Below are positions 53,188-63,500 of a DNA stretch of 64,000 nt, one piece after another. Made by a program: the position numbers and the translations under genes. This stretch comes from Caulobacter sp. UNC279MFTsu5.1 (GTDB taxonomy: Bacteria; Pseudomonadota; Alphaproteobacteria; Caulobacterales; Caulobacteraceae). The notes under the pieces are model-generated. The model searched no databases and was not told the origin of the DNA. It saw only the letters and a list, made by a program, of their open reading frames with translations. Position 1 is the stretch's first letter. Each line of letters opens with the position of its first letter. The DNA is taken from the NCBI RefSeq assembly GCF_900114015.1, contig NZ_FORN01000022.1, forward strand, positions 16,309-80,308, written 5' to 3'.

Positions 53188-54849
53188 ATGCCTGTCGCCT
53201 TGAGCTATCCCGGCGTCTACGTCCAGGAAATTCCCAGCGGCGTGCACACCATAACCGGGGTGGCCACCTCGATCACCGCCTTCGTTGGCCGCGCTGCGCG
53301 AGGGCCGGTCGATACGCCGGTGACGATCAACAATTACGGCGATTTCGAGCGAATCTTCGGCGGCCTCTGGGCCTCTAGTCGGCTTGGCTTCGCGGTGCGC
53401 GATTTCTTCGCCAATGGGGGCGGTCAGGCCATCATCGTGCGTCTCTACAACAACGACACCGCCAATAACGCCAAGCCCGCCCAGGCCAAGATCAAGGTCG
53501 GCGCGCTGTCGTTCGCGGCGGCGGCCAAGGGCGCCTGGGGCTCGGCCCTGCGGGCGACTGTGGACACCGACGTCTCCGCCAGCGTGGCGGCGGCCTACGG
53601 ACTGGAGACGGCGGATCTTTTCAACCTGACCGTGCGGGAAGTCGACGCCCGCGGCGAGACGCTGAAGCGGGAACGCCACCTCAACCTGACAGTGAAGGAC
53701 AGTCCGCGCCGGTTGGACAAGGTTCTGGCTGCGCAGTCGCAACTGCTGGTCTGGGACGGCGCCTGGCCCGCCGCCCCGCCGGCCGTCGCCGCCAAGGACG
53801 ACGACATCACCACGGCCACCGCCGCCCTGGCCGCGGCCCAGGCCGCCAACCCGCAGGTCCCAGCCACGATCACCGCCGCCCAGAAGGCGCTGAACGACGC
53901 CCAGACAGCGGCGGCCGGCAACGATGGCCTGGCTCTGAGCCAGACCAATTTCACCCCCAATGGCGGCCAAGCCGCCAAGACGGGGCTCTACGCCCTGGAG
54001 AAAGCCGATTCCTTCAACCTGCTTTGCATCCCGCCCTACACCGCCAGCGACGACGTCGACGTCTCGCTGATCTCGGCGGCGGCCTCCTATTGCGAGGCCA
54101 GGCGCGCCTTCCTGTTGATCGACGCGCCGACCGGATGGATCGACAAGGCCACCGCCAAGACCGGCTTCGCCGCCAGTCCGGACCAGGTCGGCGCGCGCAG
54201 CGCCAACGCAGCCATCTTCTTCCCACGGCTGCGGCAAGCCAACCCCTTGCGCGACAACCAGCTTGAGGCCTTCGCCGCTTGCGGCGCGGTGGCCGGGGTC
54301 ATCGCCCGCACCGATGGCGACCGCGGGGTCTGGAAGGCGCCCGCCGGTCTCCAGGCGACCTTGAACGGCGTGCCGGACCTGACCGTCAGCCTCACCGACG
54401 CTGAGAACGGCGAGCTCAATCAGCTGGGGGTCAACTGCCTTCGGGCGTTCCCGGCGGCGGGCAAGGTGGTCTGGGGTGCGCGGACCCTGCGCGGCGCGGA
54501 TCAGCTGGCCGACGAGAACAAATACATCCCGGTGCGCCGGACCACGCTTTACCTGGAGGAGAGCCTGGTGCGGGGTCTGCAGTGGGTGGTGTTCGAGCCC
54601 AATGACGAACCGCTGTGGGCGCAGATCCGGCTCAATGTCGGGGCCTTCATGCAGGGGCTGTTCCGAAAGGGGGCCTTCCAAGGCGCATCGCCGCGGGAAG
54701 CCTATTTCGTCAAGTGCGACAGCGAGACGACCACCCAGGCCGATATCAACCTCGGCGTCGTCAATGTGTTGGTCGGTTTCGCGCCTCTCAAACCCGCCGA
54801 ATTCGTCGTCATCGGCATCCAACAGATGGCCGGGCAGATCGCGGTCTAA
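53188..54849 (+). CDS. Contractile injection system sheath protein
   Basis: 553 residues from ATG 53188, with GGAGGAG upstream. The N-terminus SYPGVYVQEIPSGVHTITGVATSITAFVGRA is the phage-tail/Afp/Pvc sheath signature. The C-terminal part has WVVFEPNDEPLWAQIRLNVGAFMQGLFRKGAFQG and the final NLGVVNVLVGFAPLKPAEFVVIGIQQ, the conserved sheath core. Residues of about 191-251 form an Ala/Thr-rich helical insert not expected in the core fold. The protein would polymerise round the tube and contract. It opens a locus of at least eight genes. Confidence 0.94.
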   Translation: MPVALSYPGVYVQEIPSGVHTITGVATSITAFVGRAARGPVDTPVTINNYGDFERIFGGLWASSRLGFAVRDFFANGGGQAIIVRLYNNDTANNAKPAQAKIKVGALSFAAAAKGAWGSALRATVDTDVSASVAAAYGLETADLFNLTVREVDARGETLKRERHLNLTVKDSPRRLDKVLAAQSQLLVWDGAWPAAPPAVAAKDDDITTATAALAAAQAANPQVPATITAAQKALNDAQTAAAGNDGLALSQTNFTPNGGQAAKTGLYALEKADSFNLLCIPPYTASDDVDVSLISAAASYCEARRAFLLIDAPTGWIDKATAKTGFAASPDQVGARSANAAIFFPRLRQANPLRDNQLEAFAACGAVAGVIARTDGDRGVWKAPAGLQATLNGVPDLTVSLTDAENGELNQLGVNCLRAFPAAGKVVWGARTLRGADQLADENKYIPVRRTTLYLEESLVRGLQWVVFEPNDEPLWAQIRLNVGAFMQGLFRKGAFQGASPREAYFVKCDSETTTQADINLGVVNVLVGFAPLKPAEFVVIGIQQMAGQIAV

Positions 54850-54866
54850 GGAACAGGGGGACAACG

Positions 54867-55388
54867 ATGGCCACCTTCACCGTCAACGCGCAACGCTTCG
54901 ACCCGTATGCAAACTTCAAGTTCCGCGTGAAGTGGGGCAACAAGTATGTGGCCGGCGTCAGCAAGGTCAGCGCGCTCAAGCGCACGACCGAAGTCGTCAA
55001 GCACCGCGAGGGCGGCGACCTCTCCAGTTCGCGCAAAACGCCCGGCCGCACCGAGTTCGAGGCGATCACGCTGGAGCGTGGGGTCACCCACGACAAGGAC
55101 TTCGAGCAGTGGGCGAACAAGGTCTGGAACTATGGTTCCGGCCTCGGCAAGGAGGTGTCGCTGGCGGATTTCCGCAAGGACATCATCATCGAGCTCTACA
55201 ACGAGGCCGGCCAGTTGGTGATCGCTTACAAGATCTATCGCTGCTGGGTCTCGGAGTTCCAGGCCCAGGCCGATCTGGACGCCAACGCCAACGCCGTTCT
55301 GATCCAGTCCCTCAAACTTGAGAACGAAGGCTGGCAACGCGACACCGATGTGGTCGAGCCCAAGGAGCCGAGCTTCGTCGAGCCGTAG
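54867..55388 (+). CDS. Inner tube protein (gp19/Pvc1-like)
   Basis: 173 residues. PYANFKFRVKWGNKYVAGVSKVSALKRTTEVVKHREGG and EFEAITLERGVTHDKDFEQWANKVW are the conserved tail-tube features of T4 gp19-like and Afp1/Pvc1 proteins. It forms stacked hexamers inside the sheath. It follows the sheath gene by 17 bp. A single tube paralogue is seen here; others may lie beyond the window. Confidence 0.93.
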   Translation: MATFTVNAQRFDPYANFKFRVKWGNKYVAGVSKVSALKRTTEVVKHREGGDLSSSRKTPGRTEFEAITLERGVTHDKDFEQWANKVWNYGSGLGKEVSLADFRKDIIIELYNEAGQLVIAYKIYRCWVSEFQAQADLDANANAVLIQSLKLENEGWQRDTDVVEPKEPSFVEP

Positions 55389-55418
55389 CGGCGCGGCTTG
55401 GGGCGGAGAGCGGGAAAG

Positions 55419-56126
55419 ATGGCGCGTAAACTGGCTCAAGCGATGCTGCAGGCATGGGAGGATGGTTGCGCCGCGCAGGCGGGCGAACGCGGCCTGATCC
55501 TGCTTCGCCTGGCCGAGCCGACGCTGAGCGACGCCGCCTGCCGGGCCCTGAGCGTCGGGAGGCGGGACGCGGCGCTTCTTGGCCTGCACGAGCGGATGTT
55601 CGGGCCCATCGCCCGCGCACTCGTCGATTGCCCAGCCTGCGCCGAGCCGCTTGAACTTGACGTGCCGCTGGCCGCCATCCGGGTGGCTCCGCCCGAGGAC
55701 GTCTCCGAACATTTTGAACTGACCCGCGAGGGCCAGACGCTGGCCTTCCGCCTGCCCACGGCCGGTGACCTCGCGGACCCGGTCGGCGCCTCCGCGGGCG
55801 GCCTGGCGCGTCTCTGCCTTCTGGAGCCGAACGCCCCCACCGATCCCGCGACCGTCGAGGCGCTGGAGGCGGCGATCGGCGCGGCGGTGAACCTCCACGA
55901 TCCGCAGGCGGTCGTTTCGCTGGCGTTCGACTGCCCGGACTGCGCCGCCCACTGGCGCTCCCCCTTCGATATCGTCGAGTTCCTCTGGCGCGGGTTCGAC
56001 CGCTTGGCCGGGGACCTGCTGGCCGAGATCCACGTCATCGCCTCGGCCTATGGTTGGGGCGAGGACCAGATCCTGGCGTTGTCGCCTCAACGGCGGCGAC
56101 GCTATCTCGGGCTGATCGGCGCATGA
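55419..56126 (+). CDS. Baseplate-associated protein, T4 hub-chaperone-like, with Cys pairs
   Basis: 235 residues. It has AWEDGCAAQAGERGLILLRLAEP and SVGRRDAALLGLHERMFGPIA, then CPACAEPLELDVP and FDCPDCAAHWRSPFD, two CxxC knuckles that could bind zinc. The ending WGEDQILALSPQRRRRYL is typical of the small T4 baseplate hub assembly chaperone group found in injection-system loci. The role is probably baseplate assembly (family plus position). The family call is from motif memory rather than search. It overlaps the next gene by 4 bp. Confidence 0.65.
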   Translation: MARKLAQAMLQAWEDGCAAQAGERGLILLRLAEPTLSDAACRALSVGRRDAALLGLHERMFGPIARALVDCPACAEPLELDVPLAAIRVAPPEDVSEHFELTREGQTLAFRLPTAGDLADPVGASAGGLARLCLLEPNAPTDPATVEALEAAIGAAVNLHDPQAVVSLAFDCPDCAAHWRSPFDIVEFLWRGFDRLAGDLLAEIHVIASAYGWGEDQILALSPQRRRRYLGLIGA

Positions 56127-57067
56127 ACGGGGCGGTGAACAGCGTGCTGGCCTATCTGGCCGCCCGCAGCCGCGGCGACTCTTCGTTCGGCGCGCCCGGC
56201 GAAACTGGCGCCGCCCCGCCGCTCCGCCCCCGACCGACCGCCGCCCAGGCCGGGGACAGTGTGGACGGCTTGCGCTTCGACTTCATCGAAGAGACCCTGG
56301 AAATCGAGCGGGACACGCCCCCCCCCAGGCCGCCGACGGCTGACCCCGAGCCTGAAATCATCCCGGGCCTATCCGTCCGGGCCGCCGCATCGGCGGTGGC
56401 GACCATTCCGTCCGCTCGCGCTGCGTCGGCGACGGAGACGACGGAGACGACGGAGGCGACGGAGGCGACGACCCCAGTCATCGCTCAGACCCGCGCGCCT
56501 CCGCAGCCTCCGCCGCTCTCTCAGACGCTTCTCGCGGATTCCGCCGCGCCGATCCAGGCCTCTGCGCGCGCCACCTCGCCACTGTCCGCCGCTCCCGAGG
56601 TCAGGACGCCTCCGAAGACCAAGGATCTCTCGGCAGCGCCAACCCCGCCCTGGCGACCGGGCGATCGCCCCGCCCCCGAGGCTCTCGAAGCCCGCGACCC
56701 CGCCGAGGCGCAGGCCCCGCCCGCCGCCCCGCCCACCGCCCGGCCGGCCGCGGGACCGCCCCAGGCCGATCCTCCACGGCCGCCGCCGGTCATCGTCCAG
56801 CGGGAGGTCGCCGTCCCCCTCACCTCGCCCGCCGAGGCGACGGCTGTCGAAGCGCGACCGACACCGCGCGCCGAACGACTCTTCGAGCCCGCCCGCGAAC
56901 ACCAGCGTGTCCCCCGCGAGCCCCCCTCCTCGCTCGCCGCCGCGCCCCACGTGCAGATCACCATTGGCCGGGTGGAGGTTCGGGCCGCCGCCCCCGCCCC
57001 GCCGCCATCGCCGCGCGGGCCGGCGATGTCGCTGGACGACTACCTCGCCCGCCGAGCCGGAGGCTGA
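56123..57067 (+). CDS. Pro/Ala-rich disordered injection-locus protein
   Basis: 314 residues. A short helical start (NGAVNSVLAYLAARSRG) and an acidic block (LRFDFIEETLEIE) are followed by about 200 disordered residues rich in Pro and Ala, including the TETTETTEATEAT repeat. The end VQITIGRVEVRA ... AMSLDDYLARRAGG is a conserved tail I recognise from proteins at this place in such loci. A role as linker or cap-adaptor is only inferred. Overlaps the preceding gene by 4 bp and lies 6 bp before the Pvc16-like gene. Confidence 0.6.
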   Translation: MNGAVNSVLAYLAARSRGDSSFGAPGETGAAPPLRPRPTAAQAGDSVDGLRFDFIEETLEIERDTPPPRPPTADPEPEIIPGLSVRAAASAVATIPSARAASATETTETTEATEATTPVIAQTRAPPQPPPLSQTLLADSAAPIQASARATSPLSAAPEVRTPPKTKDLSAAPTPPWRPGDRPAPEALEARDPAEAQAPPAAPPTARPAAGPPQADPPRPPPVIVQREVAVPLTSPAEATAVEARPTPRAERLFEPAREHQRVPREPPSSLAAAPHVQITIGRVEVRAAAPAPPPSPRGPAMSLDDYLARRAGG

Positions 57068-57073
57068 GCGGCG

Positions 57074-58312
57074 ATGAGCGATTTCCGCGCCCTAGCCACG
57101 GTCACCGCCACCCTGAAGCATGTGCTGCAGACGGCGATACAGGCCGATGTGCCAGGCGCCACGGTCACCGCGGTCAGGCCCGGCGAGGATACGGGCGCCA
57201 ACCTGCCGACGACCGGAATCAACCTCTTCCTCTACCAGCTGAGCCACAAGGGCTTCCGGGCCAATGATGACCTGCCGACCCAGCGGGGCGACGGCCAGAC
57301 CGTGCGGCGGCCGGCAGCCCCCGTCGAGCTGCACTACCTCCTGAGCTGCTATGGCGACGACCTGAAGCTGGAGCCGCAGCGCCTGCTCGGCGGCGCCGTA
57401 GCCTTCCTGAACGCCCAGCCGCAGCTGACCCGCGGCCAGATCCAGACTGTGCTGGCCGACCCGGCCAACAGCTTCATCGCCGGCAGCGACCTGGCGGAAC
57501 AAGTCGATCTGGTGCGCTTCAGCCCAACCAATCTCAGCTTTGACGAGCTTTCGCGGCTGTGGTCGATCTTCCTGCAAACCCATTACGTTCTGTCGACCAC
57601 CTTCAAGGCCTCGACGGTGATCCTGGAGCGGCCGGTGACGACGGTCTCGGCCCTGCCGGTTCGCCAGCTCGGCCTTTCCGCCTCGCCGATCCGCCAACCG
57701 CAAATCTCCCGCGTGCAGGCCGCCTCGGGCGGACCGATCGTTCCTGGCGGCGTTCTCCTGCTCCAAGGCCAGGACCTGGACGGCGTGCTCACCCAGGTGG
57801 AGATCGACGGCGTCCCCGCGCACACGACCGCGGTCGCAGGTTCGGAGATCGTCCTGCCGCTCCCTGCGGGGCTCTCGGCCGGGCCGCATACGGCGCTGGC
57901 GCGCCTGGGCGTCGATCTGGGCTCGCCGACAGGCGGCCGGTTCGCCTACGCCTCCAACCTCGCCGCCTTCGTCCTCCAGCCGATAGTGACCAAGACCGGC
58001 GGCAAATACGGCGTGACGGTGACCAACGTACAGGGGGCCGGCTCGGCGCTCCGTGCGGCGACCCTCAAGGTCAAGGTCGACCCGCCGGTCGGCCCCCGCC
58101 AACTCGCCACCCTCGAGCTGCTTTCCGGTCCGGCGGTGGCCTACACCTTCGCCACGCTGGCCCGAACCGATACGACCGCCGAGCTCGAGGCGCCGGTCAC
58201 GGGCGTCAAGGCCGGCGACTATGGCGTGCGGGTGCGCATCGACGGCGCCGCCAGCCCGCTGGAACTGGACGCCAGCCAGACGCCGGTTGCGCCGATGGCG
58301 AAGATCCCATGA
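57074..58312 (+). CDS. Pvc16/Afp16-like tail-terminator protein (DUF4255)
   Basis: 412 residues. The N-terminal DUF4255 domain reads VTATLKHVLQTAIQ, TTGINLFLYQLSHKGFRANDDLP, PVELHYLLSCYGDD and LEPQRLLGGAVAFLN, the pattern of Pvc16/Afp16. The C-terminal 200 residues are beta-rich, Gly/Val/Leu-rich repeats (an IPT-like or Ig-like fold). In known particles Pvc16 caps the distal end of the tube and sets its end. Its stop overlaps the AAA+ start by 4 bp. Confidence 0.85.
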   Translation: MSDFRALATVTATLKHVLQTAIQADVPGATVTAVRPGEDTGANLPTTGINLFLYQLSHKGFRANDDLPTQRGDGQTVRRPAAPVELHYLLSCYGDDLKLEPQRLLGGAVAFLNAQPQLTRGQIQTVLADPANSFIAGSDLAEQVDLVRFSPTNLSFDELSRLWSIFLQTHYVLSTTFKASTVILERPVTTVSALPVRQLGLSASPIRQPQISRVQAASGGPIVPGGVLLLQGQDLDGVLTQVEIDGVPAHTTAVAGSEIVLPLPAGLSAGPHTALARLGVDLGSPTGGRFAYASNLAAFVLQPIVTKTGGKYGVTVTNVQGAGSALRAATLKVKVDPPVGPRQLATLELLSGPAVAYTFATLARTDTTAELEAPVTGVKAGDYGVRVRIDGAASPLELDASQTPVAPMAKIP

Positions 58313-60210
58313 CCGCCCCTTGGTCCGCCAGCCGGCTGGACGGCCCGCAGGGCGAGCTCATCGCCGCCCTGGACGCGCTGCGCGGCCTGATCGCCCGGAC
58401 GCCCGGCGCACCAGCGCCCGGCAAGCGTGCGGCGACGTCGACCGGCTCCGCCATCGACCAGATCGCCGACCGTTTCGCCCTCACCCCTTTCGAGCGCGAC
58501 CTGCTGTTGCTGTGCGCCGGAGTCGAGCTGGACGCCGCTTTCGCCGAGACGGTCCGTGTCGCGGCCGGCGGGCCGCCGACGTTCGGTTTCGCCCTGGCCG
58601 CCTTGCCGGGTGCGCACTGGAGCGCCATCACGCCCACCGGACCGCTGCGCTACTGGCGGCTGATCGAGCTTGCCGCCGGCCAAGCGGTGACCACAGCGCC
58701 CCTTCGCATCGACGAACGGGTCTTGCACTTCGCGGCCGGCGTCTCGCATCTCGACGAACGGTTGCAGGGCCTGGTCCGCGCGGGCCCCGCGCCCACGGCG
58801 CTCCCCGAGGCGCACGACCTCATCGCCGAGCGCATCGCCGCCCTTTGGAGCGCCGCCGACCGCCGCGGCGCGGCCTGGCCCGCGGTGCAGTTGATCGGCG
58901 ATCCCGACGCCGGCGGCGCGGCGGTGGCGGCTGCGGCCTGCGCCGCCAAGGGCCTGGGGCTGAACCTGATCCGCGCCGCCGACTTGCCCGTCGCCATCAC
59001 CGAGCGCACCGGCTTCGAGCGGCTCTGGGCGCGGGAGGCGGCGCTCAGCGACAGCGCCCTGCTGGTCGAGACCTTCGACGCCGACCCGCCGGAAACCTTG
59101 CGCGCCGCCGCCGCCTTCGCCGCCGTCTCGCGCGCCGTCACCCTGGTCGCCTGCCGCGAGCCCTTGCGGTCCGAAGGCCGGCCGCTGCCGCGGTTCGAAG
59201 TCGCCAAGCCCGGTCGGATCGAGCAGGCCGCGCTCTGGCGCCGGGCGTTGGGCGACGCGGCCGCGGGACGTGAGGACGAGATCGAGCGCGTCGTCTCCCA
59301 CTTCGACCTTGGCCCCGCCGCCATCGCCTCGGCCGCCGCCCTGGCCGAGACCGCGCCGCTGTGGGCGGCCTGCCGCGACCAGTCGCGCGGCCAACTCGAC
59401 GACCTCGCCCAGAGGATCGAGACCACCGCCGGCTGGGAGGATCTGGTGCTGCCGGGAACCGAGGCCGACATCCTGCGCGAGATCGTCGCCAATGTCCGTC
59501 AGAGGACCAAGCTTTACGACCACTGGGGCTTCGCTGGAAAGAGCAACCGGGGCCTGGGGGTCAGCGCGCTGTTCGCGGGAACCAGCGGCACCGGCAAGAC
59601 CTTGGCCGGCGAGATCCTGGCCCGCGAGCTGGAGCTCGATCTCTTCCGCATCGACCTCAGCCAGGTGGTCAGCAAGTACATTGGCGAGACCGAGAAGAAC
59701 CTGCGCCGGGTGTTCGACGCGGCCGAGGCGGCCGGCGCCGTCCTGCTGTTCGACGAGGCCGACGCCCTCTTCGGCAAGCGCACCGAGGTCAAGGACAGTC
59801 ACGATCGCTACGCCAACCTCGAGGTCAGTTACCTGCTGCAGCGCATGGAGTGCTACCGGGGCCTGGCCATTCTCACCACCAACCTGCCCCAGGCGATCGA
59901 TCCGGCCTTCAAGCGTCGGCTGCGTTTCATCGTTCAGTTCCCCTTCCCCGACGTGGCCGAGCGCGCGGAAATCTGGCGGCGAGTCTTCCCCAAGGCCACC
60001 CCGACCGAAGGGCTGGAGATCGATCAGCTGGCCCAGCTCAATGTTCCCGGCGGCAACATTCGCAACATCGCCCTAGGCGCGGCCTTCCTGGCGGCGGACG
60101 CGGATTCCGCCGTCACCATGGCCCATGTGCGTCGGGCCGCGCGAGCCGAGTACGCCAAGATCGGCCGGACCATGACCGGCGCCGAACTGGTCGGGTGGGC
60201 TCAAACATGA
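58309..60210 (+). CDS. AAA+ ATPase of injection system (Pvc15/Afp15-like)
   Basis: 633 residues from ATG 58309; the open frame upstream to 57559 is over the Pvc16 gene in another phase. The N-terminal half is helical (FALTPFERDLLLLCAGVELDAAF), as in Afp15. The AAA+ domain has Walker A GTSGTGKT (424-431), Walker B LLFDEAD with D482/E483, sensor ILTTNLPQAID, and Arg finger region RRLRFIVQFPFP. It may remodel or assemble the particle. Nearest neighbours in sequence are contractile-injection ATPases, not ClpV. Confidence 0.92.
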   Translation: MTAPWSASRLDGPQGELIAALDALRGLIARTPGAPAPGKRAATSTGSAIDQIADRFALTPFERDLLLLCAGVELDAAFAETVRVAAGGPPTFGFALAALPGAHWSAITPTGPLRYWRLIELAAGQAVTTAPLRIDERVLHFAAGVSHLDERLQGLVRAGPAPTALPEAHDLIAERIAALWSAADRRGAAWPAVQLIGDPDAGGAAVAAAACAAKGLGLNLIRAADLPVAITERTGFERLWAREAALSDSALLVETFDADPPETLRAAAAFAAVSRAVTLVACREPLRSEGRPLPRFEVAKPGRIEQAALWRRALGDAAAGREDEIERVVSHFDLGPAAIASAAALAETAPLWAACRDQSRGQLDDLAQRIETTAGWEDLVLPGTEADILREIVANVRQRTKLYDHWGFAGKSNRGLGVSALFAGTSGTGKTLAGEILARELELDLFRIDLSQVVSKYIGETEKNLRRVFDAAEAAGAVLLFDEADALFGKRTEVKDSHDRYANLEVSYLLQRMECYRGLAILTTNLPQAIDPAFKRRLRFIVQFPFPDVAERAEIWRRVFPKATPTEGLEIDQLAQLNVPGGNIRNIALGAAFLAADADSAVTMAHVRRAARAEYAKIGRTMTGAELVGWAQT

Positions 60211-60530
60211 GCGGGCGCGCCCCCCTGGATCGACACGCCGACTACCGGCTGGAGATCGGCAAACTGGTGCTCGACGGCTTCGAGGCCGAGCCCGCGGCCA
60301 TCGCCGCCGCGATCCGCAGCGAACTCAACCAGTTGCTCGGCGATCCGCATGGGCCCTTCGCCCGCCCGCCACAGCAGAGCCAGAATCTGGTCCTCCGCCA
60401 GGTCGAAATGCGTGGGCCGGCGCTCGCCCCGGACGCCTCGCCGCGCGAGATCGGCCGAGCCGCCGCCCGGGCCATCGTCGGCCGAATCGCCCCGTCCGGC
60501 GGCCTGAATCCGCGAGGGAGCGCCCGATGA
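60207..60530 (+). CDS. Small conserved injection-locus protein
   Basis: 107 residues from ATG 60207, overlapping the AAA+ stop by 4 bp. It has a short conserved block YRLEIGKLVLDGFEAEPAAI then AIRSELNQLLG, followed by a Gln/Pro-rich turn. No enzyme motif or signal is present. I recall similar small ORFs between the ATPase and DUF4157 genes, so it is probably a particle-assembly or targeting factor. Function is unknown. Confidence 0.65.
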   Translation: MSGRAPLDRHADYRLEIGKLVLDGFEAEPAAIAAAIRSELNQLLGDPHGPFARPPQQSQNLVLRQVEMRGPALAPDASPREIGRAAARAIVGRIAPSGGLNPRGSAR

Positions 60531-63500
60531 GCCGCGCCGTCGCCCCAGCGCCCGCAAGAGCGTCAGCGGCTACGCCCCAGGCCCAACGCTCGGCCTTCAG
60601 GATCGGCCGCGCCGGCGACATCGCCGAGGTCCAGGCCGACCGCGCCGCCGACCAAGCGCTGAGCGGGGCCAATCCGTCCTTGCCGCCCGCCGCCGGCTCC
60701 GACGCCGGCGCCACGCCCGCGCCGCGGGCCCTGGACGCGCGGATCGCCGCGGCCCGCTGCGATGGCCGGCCCCTGCCAGCTGGCCAGCGGGACTTTTTCG
60801 CTCGTCGCTTCGGCCACGATTTCCGCCAGGTGCGGATCCACGACGGCCCGGCCGCCGCCGCGGCTGCCCGAACCGCCGGCGCCCAGGCCTTCACCTTGGG
60901 TCCCGACATCTTTTTCGGCGAAGGCCGCCACCGGCCCGAGAGCGCGCCGGGCCGAGAATTGATGGCCCACGAACTGGCCCACACCCTGCAGTCCCGACCG
61001 GGGGTGATCTCCCGCCGGGCGCTCGACGTCCCGCCGGCCGCCGATCCAGACGCCGCGGGTCCCACGACCTCGCCGGAAGCCCAGGACGCCTCGGACCAGA
61101 TCGGCGACCTGATAGGCGGCGGCGCGGACCTTCGGACCCCGGCCACGCGCGAGCGGCTACGGGGCCTGAGTCCGGAGAGCCAAGGCCAGGCCCTGGGCCG
61201 CGCCCGCGCGCGCTTGCCGGCCGGCGAGGCCGCCAAGCTGGATCACGCCATGACGGCGACCGCAGGCCCCGCCCCCGACTGGGCGGCCGGCGGGGCTGGC
61301 CGCGGCGACCAGGGACCGGAGATCCGGGGGCAAGGCGACGCCTCGGCCCCCATCGCCCACCAGGCCGGGACGACCGCAAGCGTCCCGTCGGCGCACGAGC
61401 GGGCGCTCACCGCCTCGACCGCGACGATGCAGGCGACTGTCCAGGGCCTGCGCGACGGCGGCGCCACGGAGTCTCCCGCGTCCGCCGGCCCCGAGGGCGG
61501 CGAGTCCGACGCGGCCGACGGCGCCTCTACGGGCCAGGGCCAGGGCGAGGCGAGCGCGGCGATGCAGATCGCGGTTGGCCGGCTCAACGCCAGCCGCGCC
61601 CAGCTGGGAGCGGTCCAGGCCCTGCAGGTCCAGTTCCTGCCGGACGACTCGCAAGGTCCGCCTGCTCTCGAAAGCGCGGCGAAGCGCACCGCCGGCCAGA
61701 GCCTGGCCAGCACCTTCGTGAACCGGACGGCGCAGAAGGTTCAAGCGTTGCTAGCGGGCGCCATGGCGGTTCCGGGACGAGCGCTGGCGACCTTCAACAC
61801 CGCAGCCCAGGGCATCCGCGCGAGCGCCGTCGCCCAGGGCGCGGCGTTGAAGGCCGGCGGCCAGACCGCGCGCCGGAAGATCCGCGGCGCGCGCGGCGCG
61901 GTGCATGGCGCGATCGCCCAAGGCCAGGCCGAGGCCGACGGCGGCGCCGAGGCGGGCGTCGTCAACGCCAAGACCCGGGCCAAGGGGGCGCATGACAAGG
62001 CCGCCGGCGGTCTGGCCAAGCGTGCGGCTCAGGAACAGGCGAGGATCGGCCGGGCCTACCGCGCCGCGACCGCGCCGATGAAGGCTGTGGGCGACACCGC
62101 CGCCCAGAACGCCGCCAGCGCGGCCAGATCCCGCTCCGCCAAACTGCTGGAACAGCGCAACGGCGAATCCACCGTGTTGGATGGGCCGCTGCATGACGAC
62201 CAGCTGGAGGCCAGCGCCGAGGCGGGAATCGGGGTCGCCCAGGAATACGGCAAGAGCTTCCAGGCCAGCGCCGAGACCGAAGCCAACAAGATTCCCGACA
62301 GCCGCGGCGAGGTGCTGGGCAAGGTCGATGAGATCACCAGCGAAGCGCGCAAGGGCTTCTCCGACCAGCTTCGCCAGATCGAGGACGGCGCCTCGGCCCA
62401 GAAGACCGGCGCCAAGGCGCAGTCGGCCACGGCGGCCGGCCAGATGCGAGGCGCGCTCGACTCGAGCGCCGGCCAGAGCCTCGCCAGCCTCGACACCGCG
62501 GAGGCCGAACAAGCCGCGGGCCTGGCCCAGGGCGCGGCCGCGGCCGAGGCGGGGCTCGACCAGGCGATCGCCGGCAGCATTCGGTCCTTCGCCGATGGGA
62601 TTGGCGAGGCCGCCGACGGCCTGACCGGTTCGATCGGCGATTTCGTCGCCTCGGCCGCCGAAACCCCGCCGCCGGAGCCCGGCGAACTCTCCCAGGCCCT
62701 GGCCGGCGCCGCGCCGGACTCGGCCCTGGCCGACATGACGGCCCAGGCGGTCACCGTGGCCCCGCAATTGGCCGCCGCCGCCGCGGAGACGCAGAAAGGC
62801 AGCGAGGCGACTTCCGCCCGTGAAGCCGCCGCGGCGGTCCAGGGCTTCGAGACCCAAGCCACGGCTTTCGCCAACGGCGCGGGCGGGATCCGCCGCCAGG
62901 CGACGACCGGCTTCCAGAAGCTGAAGGATTCCACCAAGACCTCGACCGACGCCACCGGCAAGACGGCCGAGGATGGCTTCGACACCGCCGTGACCAACGC
63001 CAACGCCGCCTACGCGCAGTTCGGCGACCAGGTGGAGGACAACCTCCGCCAGGGCCGCGTCCAGATGCTGGATGGATTGTGGGGCCAGCAGAGCCGCGAC
63101 AAGCTTCAAGACGACATGGAGAGCCACGGTAAGAAGGCCGCGGCGGAGGTCAAGCCGCGCTGGAAGAAGGTGCTCAAATGGGTGGTGACGATCGTCGTCA
63201 TCATCGCCGTGATCGCCATCACCGTGCTGACCGCGGGCGGGCTCGGACCCGTGGGCGTGATCCTGCTCGGGGCCGCGCTCGGGGCGGCGGCCGGGGCGGT
63301 GCAGACCATCGCCGAGAACCTGATCGACGGCAAGAAATGGAGCGACGGCGTCGTCAAGGCGATGATCGTCGGCGCCATCGGCGGAGCGGTCGGCGGCGCC
63401 GGCGGCGTCCTGCTCAAGGGAGTGGGCTCGGTCGCCCTGAAGATCGGGCTGGAAGCCGGTATCAATGTCGTCGGCGGCGTGGCGGGCGAGGTGATCGGCA

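Noticed and set aside
61751..63127. 458-codon minus-strand open frame with hydrophobic stretches
   Set aside because: Antisense shadow of the DUF4157 gene, whose plus frame is open over the entire length and overlaps its upstream neighbour by 4 bp.
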